Of a stretch of 64,000 nt of DNA, positions 28,190 to 37,492 are shown in pieces. Below the pieces are notes generated by a model. The model saw only the letters and a program-made list of their open reading frames with translations. It did no database searches and was not told where the DNA came from. This DNA comes from Tolypothrix bouteillei VB521301. GTDB taxonomy: Bacteria > Cyanobacteriota > Cyanobacteriia > Cyanobacteriales > Nostocaceae. How positions within the stretch are numbered: position 1 is the first letter of the stretch; every line of letters starts with the position of its first letter. The stretch is taken from positions 2,202,717-2,266,716 of the forward strand of contig NZ_JHEG04000001.1 of the NCBI RefSeq assembly GCF_000760695.4, written 5' to 3'. The position numbers and the translations under genes were made by a program.

Positions 28190-28399
28190 GGAGTAGGGAG
28201 TAGGGAATAAAACAATAGGAATTCAGTTAATACCAACTAACCCCCAGCCCCAGTCCCCCAACCCCTATCCTTTGCCTTTTGCAATTTGGCATATAAATTA
28301 GAAAGGCAAAAGTAAAAATAAAGTTTTTACTTTTACTGGTCGCATATAAGCATGACTGCCTTGTGATGGTGTGTGGACGTGAAGAGGAATCTAAATAAA

Positions 28400-30844
28400 A
28401 TGCGCTTATCTCCCTTTATATTTACAGTTGTAGCGATCGCAGCCCCATTGGGCAATTCGCTAAGTGTGAATGCACAAACCGCTAAAGATTTAAAAACAGA
28501 ACCAAAAACAGCAGCGGTTACAGCACCTACAACAGATCCAGAGCAAGTCGTTGTTGGGGTATTCCCAGCAGTTGTGCCTGGAGCGGTAACCAAGCCAGAA
28601 GTTATAGTGCCAACAATCTCAACACCAACAATTGCACAAAACCTTCAACAAACTCCAAATCCTGAGAATCAGCCTGCGGGAACTGAGCAACAAGCCCCAT
28701 CATCTCCGGGTACAAATACACCAGAGGAGACAACCCAGCCAACTCAGGAACCAGTACAAAATAACCAACAACTGCCCAATTTTGACAATTCACCATCGGG
28801 GACTCAACAACAAACACCAGCCCCAGAAACCCAGCAACAAGCACCAGCCCCAGAAACCCAGCAACAAGCACCAGCCCCAGAAACCCAACAACAAACACCA
28901 GCCCCAGGAAATCAACAACCAGCACCAGAGAACACAAATCCACCTACATTTGAACAAACACCTCCGCCAACTCAACAAGAAACTCCATCAGAACAATCTC
29001 CCGCAGCAACAGAACCTCGGGTGCTTGTCTCTGAAGTATTGATTCGCTCTGAAGCCGGACAAGCGATCGCACCAGAGTTGGAAGACCAAATCTATAGAGC
29101 AATTCGTACCCAACCGGGGAGAACCACAACTCGTACACAATTGCAAGAAGATATTAACGCCGTTTTTGCTACAGGGTTCTTCTCTAATGTTCAAGCAGTA
29201 CCAGAAGATACCCCATTAGGTGTACGGGTAAGTTTTGTGGTACAACCCAATCCGGTCTTAACTAAAGTGCAAGTGCAAGCGAATCCCGGCACAAATGTTG
29301 CTTCCGTACTACCAGCTGATACTGCAGATACGATATTTAAAGAACAATATGGTAAGATACTTAACCTGCGCGATCTACAAGAAGGGATCAAACAACTCAC
29401 CAAACGCTATCAAGACAAAGGTTATGCACTAGCGAACGTTATTGGTGCGCCTCAAGTTTCTGAAAATGGAGTTGTTACCCTGCAAGTTGCAGAGGGTGTG
29501 GTAGAAGATATTCGAGTTCAGTTCCGCAATAAAGAAGGTCAAACAACAAACGACAAGGGACAACCAATTCGCGGACGAACACAGCCCTACATCGTGACAC
29601 GAGAACTACAACTAAAGCCCGGAAATGTTTTTAACCGAAACACAGTGCAAAGAGACCTGCAAAGGGTATTTGGGCTGGGACTATTTGAAGATGTAAACGT
29701 TTCCCTCGATCCCGGTAGCGATCCTAGCAAAGTGGATGTAGTCGTCAACGTTGTTGAACGTAACAGCGGTTCTATTGCAGCAGGTGCTGGTATTAGTTCT
29801 GCAAGTGGCTTGTTTGGTACTGTCAGCTATCAGCAGCAAAACCTCAATGGACGAAATCAAAAACTGGGTGCTGAGGTACAAGTAGGACAAAGAGAATTGT
29901 TATTTGACCTCCGCTTTACAGACCCTTGGATTGCTGGCGATCCTTACCGCACTTCTTACACAGCCAATATTTTCCGTCGGAGATCCATTTCATTAATCTT
30001 TGAAGGCGACGATAGAGATATTGAAACTGTTCAAAACGTGAACGACCCCAACGAAGATGGTGATACCCCTCGCGTTGTACGCTTGGGGGGTGGTGTCAAT
30101 TTCACCCGTCCTTTGTCTAGAAATCCTTATGAAAGAGCAGAATGGACAGCCTCAGCTGGTTTGCAATATCAGAGAGTGACGATCAGAGGTGATGGGGAGA
30201 CCGCTAGGCTGGGACGCCTTGAAGGTACAAATGAGTTTGTGGAACTCAGCGAATCTGGAAAAGGGAAAGACGATTTACTACTCTTGCAATTGGGACTCGC
30301 ACGGGACTTGAGAAATAATCCCTTACAACCCACAAGTGGTTCTTTCCTGCGTTTTGGCGTTGACCAATCCGTACCTATAGGATTGGGAAATATTTTCCTG
30401 ACAAGATTGCGTGGTAGCTATAGCACATACTTACCCATCGATTTTACAAACTTTACTAAAGGACCGGAAACTCTTGCTTTTAACGTTCAAGCAGGAACGA
30501 TACTAGGCGATCTCCCGCCTTATGAAGCCTTTTCTCTTGGTGGTAGTAACTCTGTACGGGGTTACGAAGAAGGAGGTTTGGGTAGCGGGCGCAGTTTTGT
30601 CCAAGCATCAGTTGAGTATCGCTTCCCCGTCTTTTCTGTTGTGAGCGGTGCTTTATTTTTTGATGTTGGTAGCGATTTGGGAACAAGTACTCGGGCTGCT
30701 GAGTTGTTGAATAAAGATGGTACTGGCTACGGCTTTGGTATTGGGGTGCGAGTGCAATCTCCTTTAGGACCAATTCGTATTGACTATGGTGTTAACGACG
30801 ATGGTGATAGCCGCATTAACTTTGGTATTGGAGAGAGGTTCTGA
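28400..30844 (+). CDS. Omp85/BamA outer-membrane assembly pore
   Basis: Inserts beta-barrel proteins in the outer membrane. The start at 28400 follows AGAGGA; a GTG nine codons upstream is also open. Residues 1-26 are a signal peptide ending NAQT. A Pro/Gln-rich linker with four 9-residue repeats (from about 139) is followed by three POTRA domains (about 215-460; VSEVLIRSEAG, LTKVQVQANPG, VEDIRVQFRNKEG) and a 16-strand barrel with the VRGYEEGG loop motif. The last residue is Phe, as needed for barrel recognition. Layout matches Anabaena Omp85 (three POTRAs, extended N-terminus). It heads the lpxC-fabZ-lpxA-lpxB cluster. Confidence 0.94.
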   Translation: MRLSPFIFTVVAIAAPLGNSLSVNAQTAKDLKTEPKTAAVTAPTTDPEQVVVGVFPAVVPGAVTKPEVIVPTISTPTIAQNLQQTPNPENQPAGTEQQAPSSPGTNTPEETTQPTQEPVQNNQQLPNFDNSPSGTQQQTPAPETQQQAPAPETQQQAPAPETQQQTPAPGNQQPAPENTNPPTFEQTPPPTQQETPSEQSPAATEPRVLVSEVLIRSEAGQAIAPELEDQIYRAIRTQPGRTTTRTQLQEDINAVFATGFFSNVQAVPEDTPLGVRVSFVVQPNPVLTKVQVQANPGTNVASVLPADTADTIFKEQYGKILNLRDLQEGIKQLTKRYQDKGYALANVIGAPQVSENGVVTLQVAEGVVEDIRVQFRNKEGQTTNDKGQPIRGRTQPYIVTRELQLKPGNVFNRNTVQRDLQRVFGLGLFEDVNVSLDPGSDPSKVDVVVNVVERNSGSIAAGAGISSASGLFGTVSYQQQNLNGRNQKLGAEVQVGQRELLFDLRFTDPWIAGDPYRTSYTANIFRRRSISLIFEGDDRDIETVQNVNDPNEDGDTPRVVRLGGGVNFTRPLSRNPYERAEWTASAGLQYQRVTIRGDGETARLGRLEGTNEFVELSESGKGKDDLLLLQLGLARDLRNNPLQPTSGSFLRFGVDQSVPIGLGNIFLTRLRGSYSTYLPIDFTNFTKGPETLAFNVQAGTILGDLPPYEAFSLGGSNSVRGYEEGGLGSGRSFVQASVEYRFPVFSVVSGALFFDVGSDLGTSTRAAELLNKDGTGYGFGIGVRVQSPLGPIRIDYGVNDDGDSRINFGIGERF
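28814..28921 (+). repeat. Four 27-bp in-frame tandem repeats in the Omp85 gene
   Basis: Units start at 28814, 28841, 28868 and 28895 and encode nine residues of the form (A/T)PAPETQQQ; the last unit is diverged. The number of units probably varies between strains. Confidence 0.85.
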
Positions 30845-30849
30845 TTTGG

Positions 30850-30950
30850 CTAATAGCTAATGGCTAATGGCTAATGGCTAATGGCTAATAGCTAATAGCT
30901 AATGGCTAATGAAGCTTGGCAATTAGCAATTAACAATTAGCAATTAAAAA
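30850..30950. repeat. GGCTAAT heptamer repeats
   Basis: Seven or more copies of the 7-bp unit GGCTAAT (with TAGCTAAT variants) followed by AATTAGCAATTA repeats between omp85 and lpxC. This is the short tandemly repeated repetitive (STRR) type well known in heterocystous cyanobacteria. A reverse-orientation tract lies after lpxC (about 31822-31862). Confidence 0.85.
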
Positions 30951-30951
30951 A

Positions 30952-31830
30952 ATGCAACATACTTTAGCAAGTGAAATCAACCAAACTGGAGTGGGACTGC
31001 ATAGCGGTATCTCAACTCAAGTTCGCATCCGACCATCGGAAGCTGGTAGCGGACGCTACTTTGTACGCGTGGATCTGCCAAATACACCGATAATTCCAGC
31101 ACAGGTAGCAGCAGTTAATCAAACTGTGCTCTCAACGCAGTTAGGTAAGGGTGAAGCTCATGTACGTACAGTTGAACATTTGCTTGCATCTCTAGCTACT
31201 ATGGGAGTGGATAATGCTCGAATTGAAATCAATGGTCCGGAGGTTCCACTTTTGGATGGTTCGGCAAAGGAGTGGGCAACTGCGATCGCATCTGTTGGCT
31301 TAGTATCACAGCCATCAAGTGAGGATAGAGTTCTTCGTGTTTTAGAAGAGCCAATTTGGGTGCGTCAGGGCGATGCTTTTGTTTGTGCCCTACCATCTGA
31401 AGAAGTACGGTTTACTTATGGTATTGATTTTGACGTAAAAGCTATTGGCAACCAATGGTACAGTTGGTCGCCAGGGAGCGATAGCTTCGCTACTGCGCGG
31501 GGCGCATCTCGCACAAATTTTGCCGAAAGTTTTTTAACCGAAATTGCCCCAGCCCGCACTTTTGGGTTGCTACATCAAATCGAACAGTTACAACAATCGG
31601 GTTTAATTAAAGGTGGAAGCTTAGATAACGCTCTCGTTTGCGGACCTGAAGGTTGGTTAAATCCACCACTAAGATTTGCAAATGAGCCAGTACGTCATAA
31701 AATCTTGGATTTAGTAGGAGATTTGAGTTTGTTAGGTACCTTCCCTTGTGCTCATGTCTTAGCATACAAAGCCAGCCATAATTTACATATTCAACTGGCA
31801 CAAAGAATTTTGGAGCTAGCTGATGGCTAA
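30952..31830 (+). CDS. lpxC: UDP-3-O-acyl-N-acetylglucosamine deacetylase
   Basis: First committed step of lipid A synthesis, a zinc-dependent deacetylation. The 292-residue protein starts [17 protein letters not shown] and has [18 protein letters not shown] (zinc His), ARTFG and [14 protein letters not shown] (zinc His and Asp). Slightly short compared with the E. coli enzyme (305). Start ATG at 30952 lies right at the end of a heptamer repeat tract, so the 5' leader has been invaded by repeats. Cytoplasmic. Confidence 0.95.
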   Translation: MQHTLASEINQTGVGLHSGISTQVRIRPSEAGSGRYFVRVDLPNTPIIPAQVAAVNQTVLSTQLGKGEAHVRTVEHLLASLATMGVDNARIEINGPEVPLLDGSAKEWATAIASVGLVSQPSSEDRVLRVLEEPIWVRQGDAFVCALPSEEVRFTYGIDFDVKAIGNQWYSWSPGSDSFATARGASRTNFAESFLTEIAPARTFGLLHQIEQLQQSGLIKGGSLDNALVCGPEGWLNPPLRFANEPVRHKILDLVGDLSLLGTFPCAHVLAYKASHNLHIQLAQRILELADG

Positions 31831-31936
31831 TTGCTATTAGCCATTAGCCATCAGCTATTAGCATCCAAAATCTATAGGGAGGGTCATATCAAACACCTAC
31901 TAACATAATCAAAATATCAAATAAACAGCAGGAGCA

Positions 31937-32467
31937 ATGACAATCGTCACCGAACAAGCGAATACCATTGATGTTTCCGCACCAGCATCTAATAACCAAT
32001 CGGATAATTCAGCTACAAGTAAAAATGACTCCAAAGTCATTTTTTCAGTAGAAGACATCCACAAACTTCTACCCCACAGATATCCATTTGCCCTTGTCGA
32101 TCGGATTATTGACTATCTTCCAGGAAAACGCGCTGTAGGTATAAAAAACGTCACGTTTAATGAACCTCAGTTTCAAGGGCATTTCCCAGGACAACCTATT
32201 ATGCCAGGAGTGCTTATAGTAGAAGCCATGGCACAAGTTGGTGGTGTTGTTCTCACTCAGCTTCCAGAAATGGAGGGTGGGCTTTTTTTATTTGCTGGCA
32301 TAGATAAAGTACGCTTCCGCCGTCAAGTTGTACCGGGAGATCAACTAGTCATGACAGTGGAACTGTTGTGGGTAAAACAGCGTCGTTTCGGTAAGATGCA
32401 AGCGCGTGCTGAAGTTGACGGTCAGCTTGCGGCTGAAGGCGAACTTATGTTTTCCCTATCGACCTAA
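31937..32467 (+). CDS. fabZ: 3-hydroxyacyl-ACP dehydratase FabZ
   Basis: Dehydrates 3-hydroxyacyl-ACP in fatty acid elongation and competes with LpxA for 3-hydroxyacyl-ACP. The 176-residue hot-dog protein has the active-site His in [12 protein letters not shown] and the Glu in [13 protein letters not shown], with [13 protein letters not shown] between. About 30 residues of Ser/Asn-rich sequence precede the conserved core. AGGAG lies close before the ATG. It is the third gene of the omp85-lpx cluster. Confidence 0.95.
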   Translation: MTIVTEQANTIDVSAPASNNQSDNSATSKNDSKVIFSVEDIHKLLPHRYPFALVDRIIDYLPGKRAVGIKNVTFNEPQFQGHFPGQPIMPGVLIVEAMAQVGGVVLTQLPEMEGGLFLFAGIDKVRFRRQVVPGDQLVMTVELLWVKQRRFGKMQARAEVDGQLAAEGELMFSLST

Positions 32468-32692
32468 ACGCTTGTTTTTGTGGGGGGCACGACCGTGACG
32501 TGCCTTTCTTCAAGTCCAATTTAGGATATCAATAAAAGAAACAAGCAACAACAGCATCCTGCTCAACTTTTGACGCCCTCACACTCTCCTCTAGCTACTC
32601 TCACACTTTAGCTACCGATAAAACTACCTAATCTTACGTGCAGACGCGCATTGCGTGTTTGGACACAGCAAAGACTTTTCTGGAGAGCACCC

Positions 32693-33517
32693 TTGAAAAC
32701 GCTAATTCATCCTACTGCTGTCATTCATCCTAATTCAGATTTGCACCCCACGGTGCAAGTCGGTGCGTATGCTGTGATTGGAGGGCATGTCAAAGTTGGT
32801 CCTGAAACCGTAATCGGCGCTCACGCCGTATTAGAAGGACCATTAGAAATTGGGGCGCGAAATCAAATTTTTCCCGGTGCCGTTATTGGCATGGAACCTC
32901 AAGATTTAAAATATGCTGGCGAATACAGCTGGGTCAAAATAGGAAACGATAACTCAATAAGAGAATACGTCACCATTAATAAAGCAACTGGTGCGGGTGA
33001 AGAAACTCGCATTGGTAACGGTAACCTGCTTATGGCTTATGTCCATGTAGGTCATAACTGTATTATTGAAGATTCTGTAATAATTGCCAACTCCGTTGCT
33101 TTAGCCGGACACGTCCATATAGAGTCACGTGCAAGACTTAGTGGAGTGTTGGGAGTCCATCAATTTGTGCATATTGGAAGTCTCGCAATGGTGGGAGGTA
33201 TGGCACGGATTGACAGAGATGTGCCTCCATATATGTTAGTAGAGGGGAATCCAGCACGGATACGCACTCTCAACCTTGTAGGGCTGAAACGTTCTGGAAT
33301 GGATCTCAATGAATTCCAAATCCTTAAGAAAGCTTTTCGCATTCTTTACCGTTCGGAGTTGACATTTAAAGAAGCCATAGAACATCTCGAAGAACTGGGA
33401 GAAACCTCACAGCTACAGCATTTGCGCCGCTTTCTCCTGCTTTCCCAAATGCCAGGGAGACGCGGTTTGGTTCCAGGTAAAGGGAAAGCTGCTAGCAGTG
33501 ATGGAGATAGGGAATAG
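32693..33517 (+). CDS. lpxA: UDP-N-acetylglucosamine acyltransferase
   Basis: Transfers a 3-hydroxyacyl chain from ACP to UDP-GlcNAc. The 274-residue protein is a left-handed beta helix with hexapeptide repeats (VQVGAYAVIGGHVKVG) and the family segments IGMEPQDLKYAG and AYVHVGHNCIIED (catalytic His). The best start is TTG at 32693: it gives the family start KTLIHPTAVIHPNS and is preceded by GGAGA seven bases away. The frame is open to 32651 but that extension has no support. The C-terminus ends in a Gly/Lys/Ser-rich tail. Confidence 0.93.
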   Translation: MKTLIHPTAVIHPNSDLHPTVQVGAYAVIGGHVKVGPETVIGAHAVLEGPLEIGARNQIFPGAVIGMEPQDLKYAGEYSWVKIGNDNSIREYVTINKATGAGEETRIGNGNLLMAYVHVGHNCIIEDSVIIANSVALAGHVHIESRARLSGVLGVHQFVHIGSLAMVGGMARIDRDVPPYMLVEGNPARIRTLNLVGLKRSGMDLNEFQILKKAFRILYRSELTFKEAIEHLEELGETSQLQHLRRFLLLSQMPGRRGLVPGKGKAASSDGDRE

Positions 33518-33522
33518 GGGAT

Positions 33523-33717
33523 TGGGGACAAGGCGGACAAGGAGTACAAGGGAGACAAGGAGGACAAAGAAGACAAGGAGGACAAGAGAGACGAAGTATA
33601 TTTTCTCCGTTGTTACCTTGTCTACCCCCTCTCCCTTGTCTACCTTGTCCCTCTCCCTTGTCTACCCCCTCTCCCTTGTCTACCCCCTCTCCCTTATCCC
33701 CAATCCCCAATCCTCAT
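33523..33717. repeat. Purine-rich then pyrimidine-rich simple repeats
   Basis: GACAAGG(A/C)G-type units on the left face three to four copies of a 20-bp CTCCCTTGTCTACCCC-type unit on the right, so the halves can pair as a long imperfect hairpin in mRNA. It fills the whole lpxA-lpxB gap and leaves no conventional ribosome site before lpxB. Confidence 0.75.
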
Positions 33718-34881
33718 ATGCGTATATTTATCAGTACTGGCGAAGTATCTGGTGACTTACAAGGGTCGCTACTCATCTCCGCACTTAAAAAACAAGCTGC
33801 GATCGCAGGGTTCCCACTAGAAATTGTGGCACTCGGTGGTGAAAAAATGGCATCTGAGGGAGCTACTTTACTGGGAAATACCACTCACATTGGCTCCTTT
33901 GGTCTTATAGAATCGTTACGCTTTGTTGTCCCAACACTACAAATTCAGCGACGGGCAATTGCTTACCTCAAACAACATCCGCCCGATTTAGTAGTGCTTA
34001 TCGATTATATGGGACCTAATTTGGGCATCGGCAGTTATATTCGCCGTCATTTGCCACAAGTCCCTATCGTTTATTACATTGCACCACAAGTATGGGTAGC
34101 TTCAATTACGCCAAGCGACACTGAAAGAATTCTGAACGTCAGTAATAAGGTGCTTGCAATTTTTCCAGAAGAAGCACGTTACTTCCGAGACAAAGGAGCA
34201 AACGTAACGTGGATCGGTCATCCCCTTATAGATAGAATCAAAAATTTTCCAAGCCGTGAAGTTGCAAGGACTGAGTTGGGAGTTAAAGGCGATACCATAA
34301 ACGTTGCTCTTATTCCTGCTTCTCGCTACCAAGAACTGAAGTATCTGCTACCAGTGATGTTTCAAGCAGCACGAGAGATTCAATCTAAATTACCACAAGT
34401 GCATTTTTGGATTCCTTTGTCTTTGGAAATATACCGAAAATTTATTGAAAAAGCGATACAACAGTTTGGTCTGCAAGCGACTGTAGTCTCCGGTCAACAA
34501 CAACAAGTACTAGCTGCTGCTGACTTGGCAATTACCAAGTGCGGTACTGTCAACTTGGAATTGGCTTTATTGAACACACCGCAAGTCGTTTTATACCGTC
34601 TCAATTCATTGACTTATTGGGTGGCTCGAAACATCTTTAAAATTTCTGTCCCCTTTGCTTCACCTGTAAACTTGGTAGTCATGAGGTCAATTGTGCCAGA
34701 GTTTATCCAAGAAACTGCAACTCCGGAAAATTTGACTGTAGCAGCCATGGAATTGTTGCTCAATCCAGAACGCAAGCAGCAAATGCAAGCAGATTATCAG
34801 GTTATGCAGCAGTCTTTAGGTGAAATTGGCGTTTGCGATCGCGCTGCTAAAGAAATTTTACAAATGCTACCAAATCTTTAA
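33718..34881 (+). CDS. lpxB: Lipid-A-disaccharide synthase
   Basis: Joins UDP-diacyl-GlcN and lipid X to give the lipid A disaccharide at the inner membrane. The 387-residue GT-B protein (family GT19) starts MRIFISTGEVSGDLQGS and has DYMGPNLGIG, YYIAPQVWVA, FPEEARYF and KCGTVNLELAL. The open frame extends upstream to 33610 through the simple repeat, but the ATG at 33718 matches the family start. Last gene of the lipid A block in this window. Confidence 0.95.
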   Translation: MRIFISTGEVSGDLQGSLLISALKKQAAIAGFPLEIVALGGEKMASEGATLLGNTTHIGSFGLIESLRFVVPTLQIQRRAIAYLKQHPPDLVVLIDYMGPNLGIGSYIRRHLPQVPIVYYIAPQVWVASITPSDTERILNVSNKVLAIFPEEARYFRDKGANVTWIGHPLIDRIKNFPSREVARTELGVKGDTINVALIPASRYQELKYLLPVMFQAAREIQSKLPQVHFWIPLSLEIYRKFIEKAIQQFGLQATVVSGQQQQVLAAADLAITKCGTVNLELALLNTPQVVLYRLNSLTYWVARNIFKISVPFASPVNLVVMRSIVPEFIQETATPENLTVAAMELLLNPERKQQMQADYQVMQQSLGEIGVCDRAAKEILQMLPNL

Positions 34882-34954
34882 AATTTAATTTTAGGCTTTG
34901 GGGTAAACTAGTACTCATGTTTTATTTTAGAGACACTACGATCGATGTCTCTTA

Positions 34955-36313
34955 GTGTTTTATACCTCAAGTCCACGATTGTTATTCTCAGCATCCCAAA
35001 CCCAAAGCCCGGACTCTAAAATCCTCAGCCGTCCCATTGCTGTGGATTTATTTGCTGGTGCTGGAGGTATGACACTTGGTTTTGAACAAGCGGGATTTGA
35101 CGTGCTTGCATCTGTTGAAATCGATCCAATTCATTGTGCAATACACGAATTTAATTTTCCTTTTTGGAAAATTTTTTGCAAAAGTATTGTTGAGATTACA
35201 GCAGAAGAAATTAGAAAGAATTCCTGTATTGGCGATCGCGAAATAGATGTAGTATTTGGTGGTCCTCCGTGTCAGGGATTTTCCTTAATAGGCAAACGTA
35301 TTTTTGACGATCCTCGTAACGCTTTAGTCTGCCATTATATAAAATTAGTTTTAGAGTTAAACCCCAAGTTTTTTGTTTTAGAAAATGTTAAGGGAATGAC
35401 TGTTGGTAAACATAAAGAATTTATTTCAACGATCGTAAATGAATTTGAAGAAAATGGATATCAAGTTCGTCAAGATTATAAAGTCTTAAATGCTTCAGAA
35501 TATGGAGTGCCGCAAAATCGTGAAAGGTTATTTTTGTTAGGTAGCCGTTACGGGTTAGAATTACCAAAGTATCCCAAGCCGATCGCTAAATCCGTTGGCT
35601 CCAAAAAAGCTAATTCAAACAATCAACTCCCTACCAGCCCTACAGTTTGGGATGCGATCGGGGACTTACCGGAAGTAGAAAACTATATAGAACTGTTTAA
35701 ACAAGATTGGGCGATCGCAAATTTTGGAAAACCGAGCCATTATGGGAGACAGCTTCGCGGTTTTTCCCCTGCAAACAATGACTATTCCTATCCGCGCCAG
35801 TACGATCCTCGAATTCTGACTTCAAGTTTAAGGACAAGACATTCTTTAGAATCTATCAAAAGATTTGAAGCGACTCCATATGGCAAAACAGAACCTATCA
35901 GCCGCTTTCTCAAACTCGATCCCCAAGGAATTTGTAATACGTTAAGAGCCGGAACTCCAAGTAACAGAGGAGCGTTTACTTCTCCTCGACCAATTCACCC
36001 GTTTACCCCAAGATGTATTACTGTACGCGAAGCAGCACGTTTGCACTCGTATCCAGATTGGTTTAGATTTCATACAACAAAATGGCACGGATTTCGACAA
36101 GTAGGGAACTCTGTTCCACCTTTATTAGCAAAAGCAGTAGCCTCAGAAATTATCAAAGTTCTCGGTTTATGTCCTGAGAAGCCTAAAATTATACAAGCTC
36201 TGGGAAATAAAAAAAATTTGACATTTGATATGTCTCACGCATCTCGTTATTATGGTGTCGATCCGCGTGCTATTGAACGAAGAACTAAAGGGTTGAAAAG
36301 TGAAATTGTGTAG
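34955..36313 (+). CDS. Orphan DNA (cytosine-5) methyltransferase
   Basis: Methylates cytosine C5 in DNA. The 452-residue protein has motif I DLFAGAGGMTLGFEQAGF (31-48), motif IV GGPPCQGFS with the catalytic Cys106, motif VI ENVKG, motif VIII PQNRERLFLLG, a variable target-recognition region (about 200-340), and motif X GNSVPP. The start is a GTG at 34955; no clear ribosome site is seen, so it could begin slightly downstream. No restriction endonuclease gene is adjacent, so this is probably a solitary housekeeping enzyme. Candidates in cyanobacteria include the CGATCG enzyme that acts on the HIP1 core; the target here is not established. Confidence 0.92.
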   Translation: MFYTSSPRLLFSASQTQSPDSKILSRPIAVDLFAGAGGMTLGFEQAGFDVLASVEIDPIHCAIHEFNFPFWKIFCKSIVEITAEEIRKNSCIGDREIDVVFGGPPCQGFSLIGKRIFDDPRNALVCHYIKLVLELNPKFFVLENVKGMTVGKHKEFISTIVNEFEENGYQVRQDYKVLNASEYGVPQNRERLFLLGSRYGLELPKYPKPIAKSVGSKKANSNNQLPTSPTVWDAIGDLPEVENYIELFKQDWAIANFGKPSHYGRQLRGFSPANNDYSYPRQYDPRILTSSLRTRHSLESIKRFEATPYGKTEPISRFLKLDPQGICNTLRAGTPSNRGAFTSPRPIHPFTPRCITVREAARLHSYPDWFRFHTTKWHGFRQVGNSVPPLLAKAVASEIIKVLGLCPEKPKIIQALGNKKNLTFDMSHASRYYGVDPRAIERRTKGLKSEIV

Positions 36314-36367
36314 GTTTAGTTTTGTTCTTGAATCCAACATTTACAAGCCTACTTGGATAAGGAAATT

Positions 36368-36500
36368 GTAGGTTGGGTTAGAGAACGAAATCTAACGAAT
36401 TCTGATAAATGTTGGGTTTCGTTCCTCAAACGCCACATCGCTCAACGAGGGGAACCCAGAGCAGTGCTGCTCTCCGCACGCGAGTGACTCCCCAACCTAC
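36368..36500. mobile_element. GTAGGTTGGG palindromic element (MITE-like)
   Basis: The ends GTAGGTTGGG and CCCAACCTAC are perfect inverted repeats around 133 bp with internal TGTTGGGTTTCGTTCCTCAA. This is a common bacterial small palindromic element. A nested AGAGCAGTGCTGCTCT palindrome near the right end suggests a second insertion. It lies between two convergent genes. Confidence 0.7.
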
Positions 36501-36510
36501 GTTCTAGGTT

Positions 36511-36795
36511 CTAAACTTCCCAGGGCGAAGGAATAGTAATGACTGATAAAACTTTTGCGACTTGCAATTTGACAGCTACCCTACCGCAATTTGGACAAGT
36601 CACTTTAGTATCGAGCTGTGGTTCTCTCTCATGCTGAATCAATAGCCCCTGTTTGCAGTTCCAGCACTCGCAAATAACACGTCCTTGCGGTTTATCAACA
36701 TCTAAAAGTCTAATATGCTGTTCTACTTGAATTTTGGATTGGGAGTTGCGATCGCGTTGCAGTTTGGGCGATGGAGTTTGTATTTCTTGATTCAT
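36511..36795 (-). CDS. Small zinc-ribbon protein
   Basis: A 94-residue protein starting MNQEIQTPSPKLQ. Two Cys pairs, CECWNC and CPNC, 30 residues apart, fit a zinc ribbon. Function not recognised. The frame is open upstream to 36855, but the ATG at 36795 gives a more normal start. No clear ribosome site. It may share a transcript with the small ORF at 36881. Confidence 0.6.
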   Translation of the reverse strand: MNQEIQTPSPKLQRDRNSQSKIQVEQHIRLLDVDKPQGRVICECWNCKQGLLIQHEREPQLDTKVTCPNCGRVAVKLQVAKVLSVITIPSPWEV

Positions 36796-36880
36796 GAAGA
36801 AGTCTTTTTTGAAATCTAAATGTGCATATAGTCTAGTAACTGCACCCCATTGCATCTTAACGAAATTGTAGCTTTATCAG

Positions 36881-37195
36881 TTATTGATTTTGTACCGATC
36901 GGTAGAAAAAGTAGTAGTGTTCTCTTTTCATAAAGAGATCGCTACCAACTTCATTATTATTTAATGAAATATTTTCCTGATTTTGATTGTTTGTTGGCGC
37001 TAGGAGTTGGACTAGTAAAGGAGCCCAAACAGCAACGCACATCAGACTCAGTACCCCCAATAATTTGCGAGATTTCGCATTTTTTTGCCTTGGCTTTGCT
37101 AATCCTGATTGACAGCAAACCATCTGGGGAGACCAGAAATGATTATTAAAATCGTAGTAACTCACTTGTAATCTTGTTGCTAGGTTGGAAAGCAA
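36881..37195 (-). CDS. Possible small membrane protein
   Basis: An open frame of up to 104 codons (a start at 37123 is also possible) with one hydrophobic segment, KLLGVLSLMCVAVWAPLLVQLL split by few polar residues, preceded by a basic stretch. The C-terminal half is Asn-rich and polar. This looks like a signal-anchored small protein, but there is no family I recognise and no strong ribosome site. Confidence 0.35.
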   Translation of the reverse strand: MLSNLATRLQVSYYDFNNHFWSPQMVCCQSGLAKPRQKNAKSRKLLGVLSLMCVAVWAPLLVQLLAPTNNQNQENISLNNNEVGSDLFMKREHYYFFYRSVQNQ

Positions 37196-37492
37196 ATAAA
37201 AAGTTTACCAAAATAAACTTTAATAGGAGAGACGAATAATCCCAAAAATAGATTCAAAAAATTTTAGAAATTTTTGCTTTTTGGCAATTTTTGCTTTATC
37301 CACTGTTTTTTCAGCGCTCCACTATGGAGATGCAATCGCTTAATTCAGCAACTGACAATCGGTAACTCACACTTGATGAATAGTTACATATACCGTATTA
37401 AGTACTAAATAATTTATTGAAACCAAAAAATTGATTAATTATTCAAATACAACACTTTTATGCATGATAATTAGATCTTTAGCCGCCGATCG

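Noticed and set aside
28602..29042. Long overlapping ORFs in both directions over the Omp85 linker
   Set aside because: Produced by the low-complexity Pro/Gln codons and the 27-bp repeats.
30850..30950. Heptamer repeats as a CRISPR array
   Set aside because: Units are 7 bp in direct tandem without spacers, and no cas genes are present.
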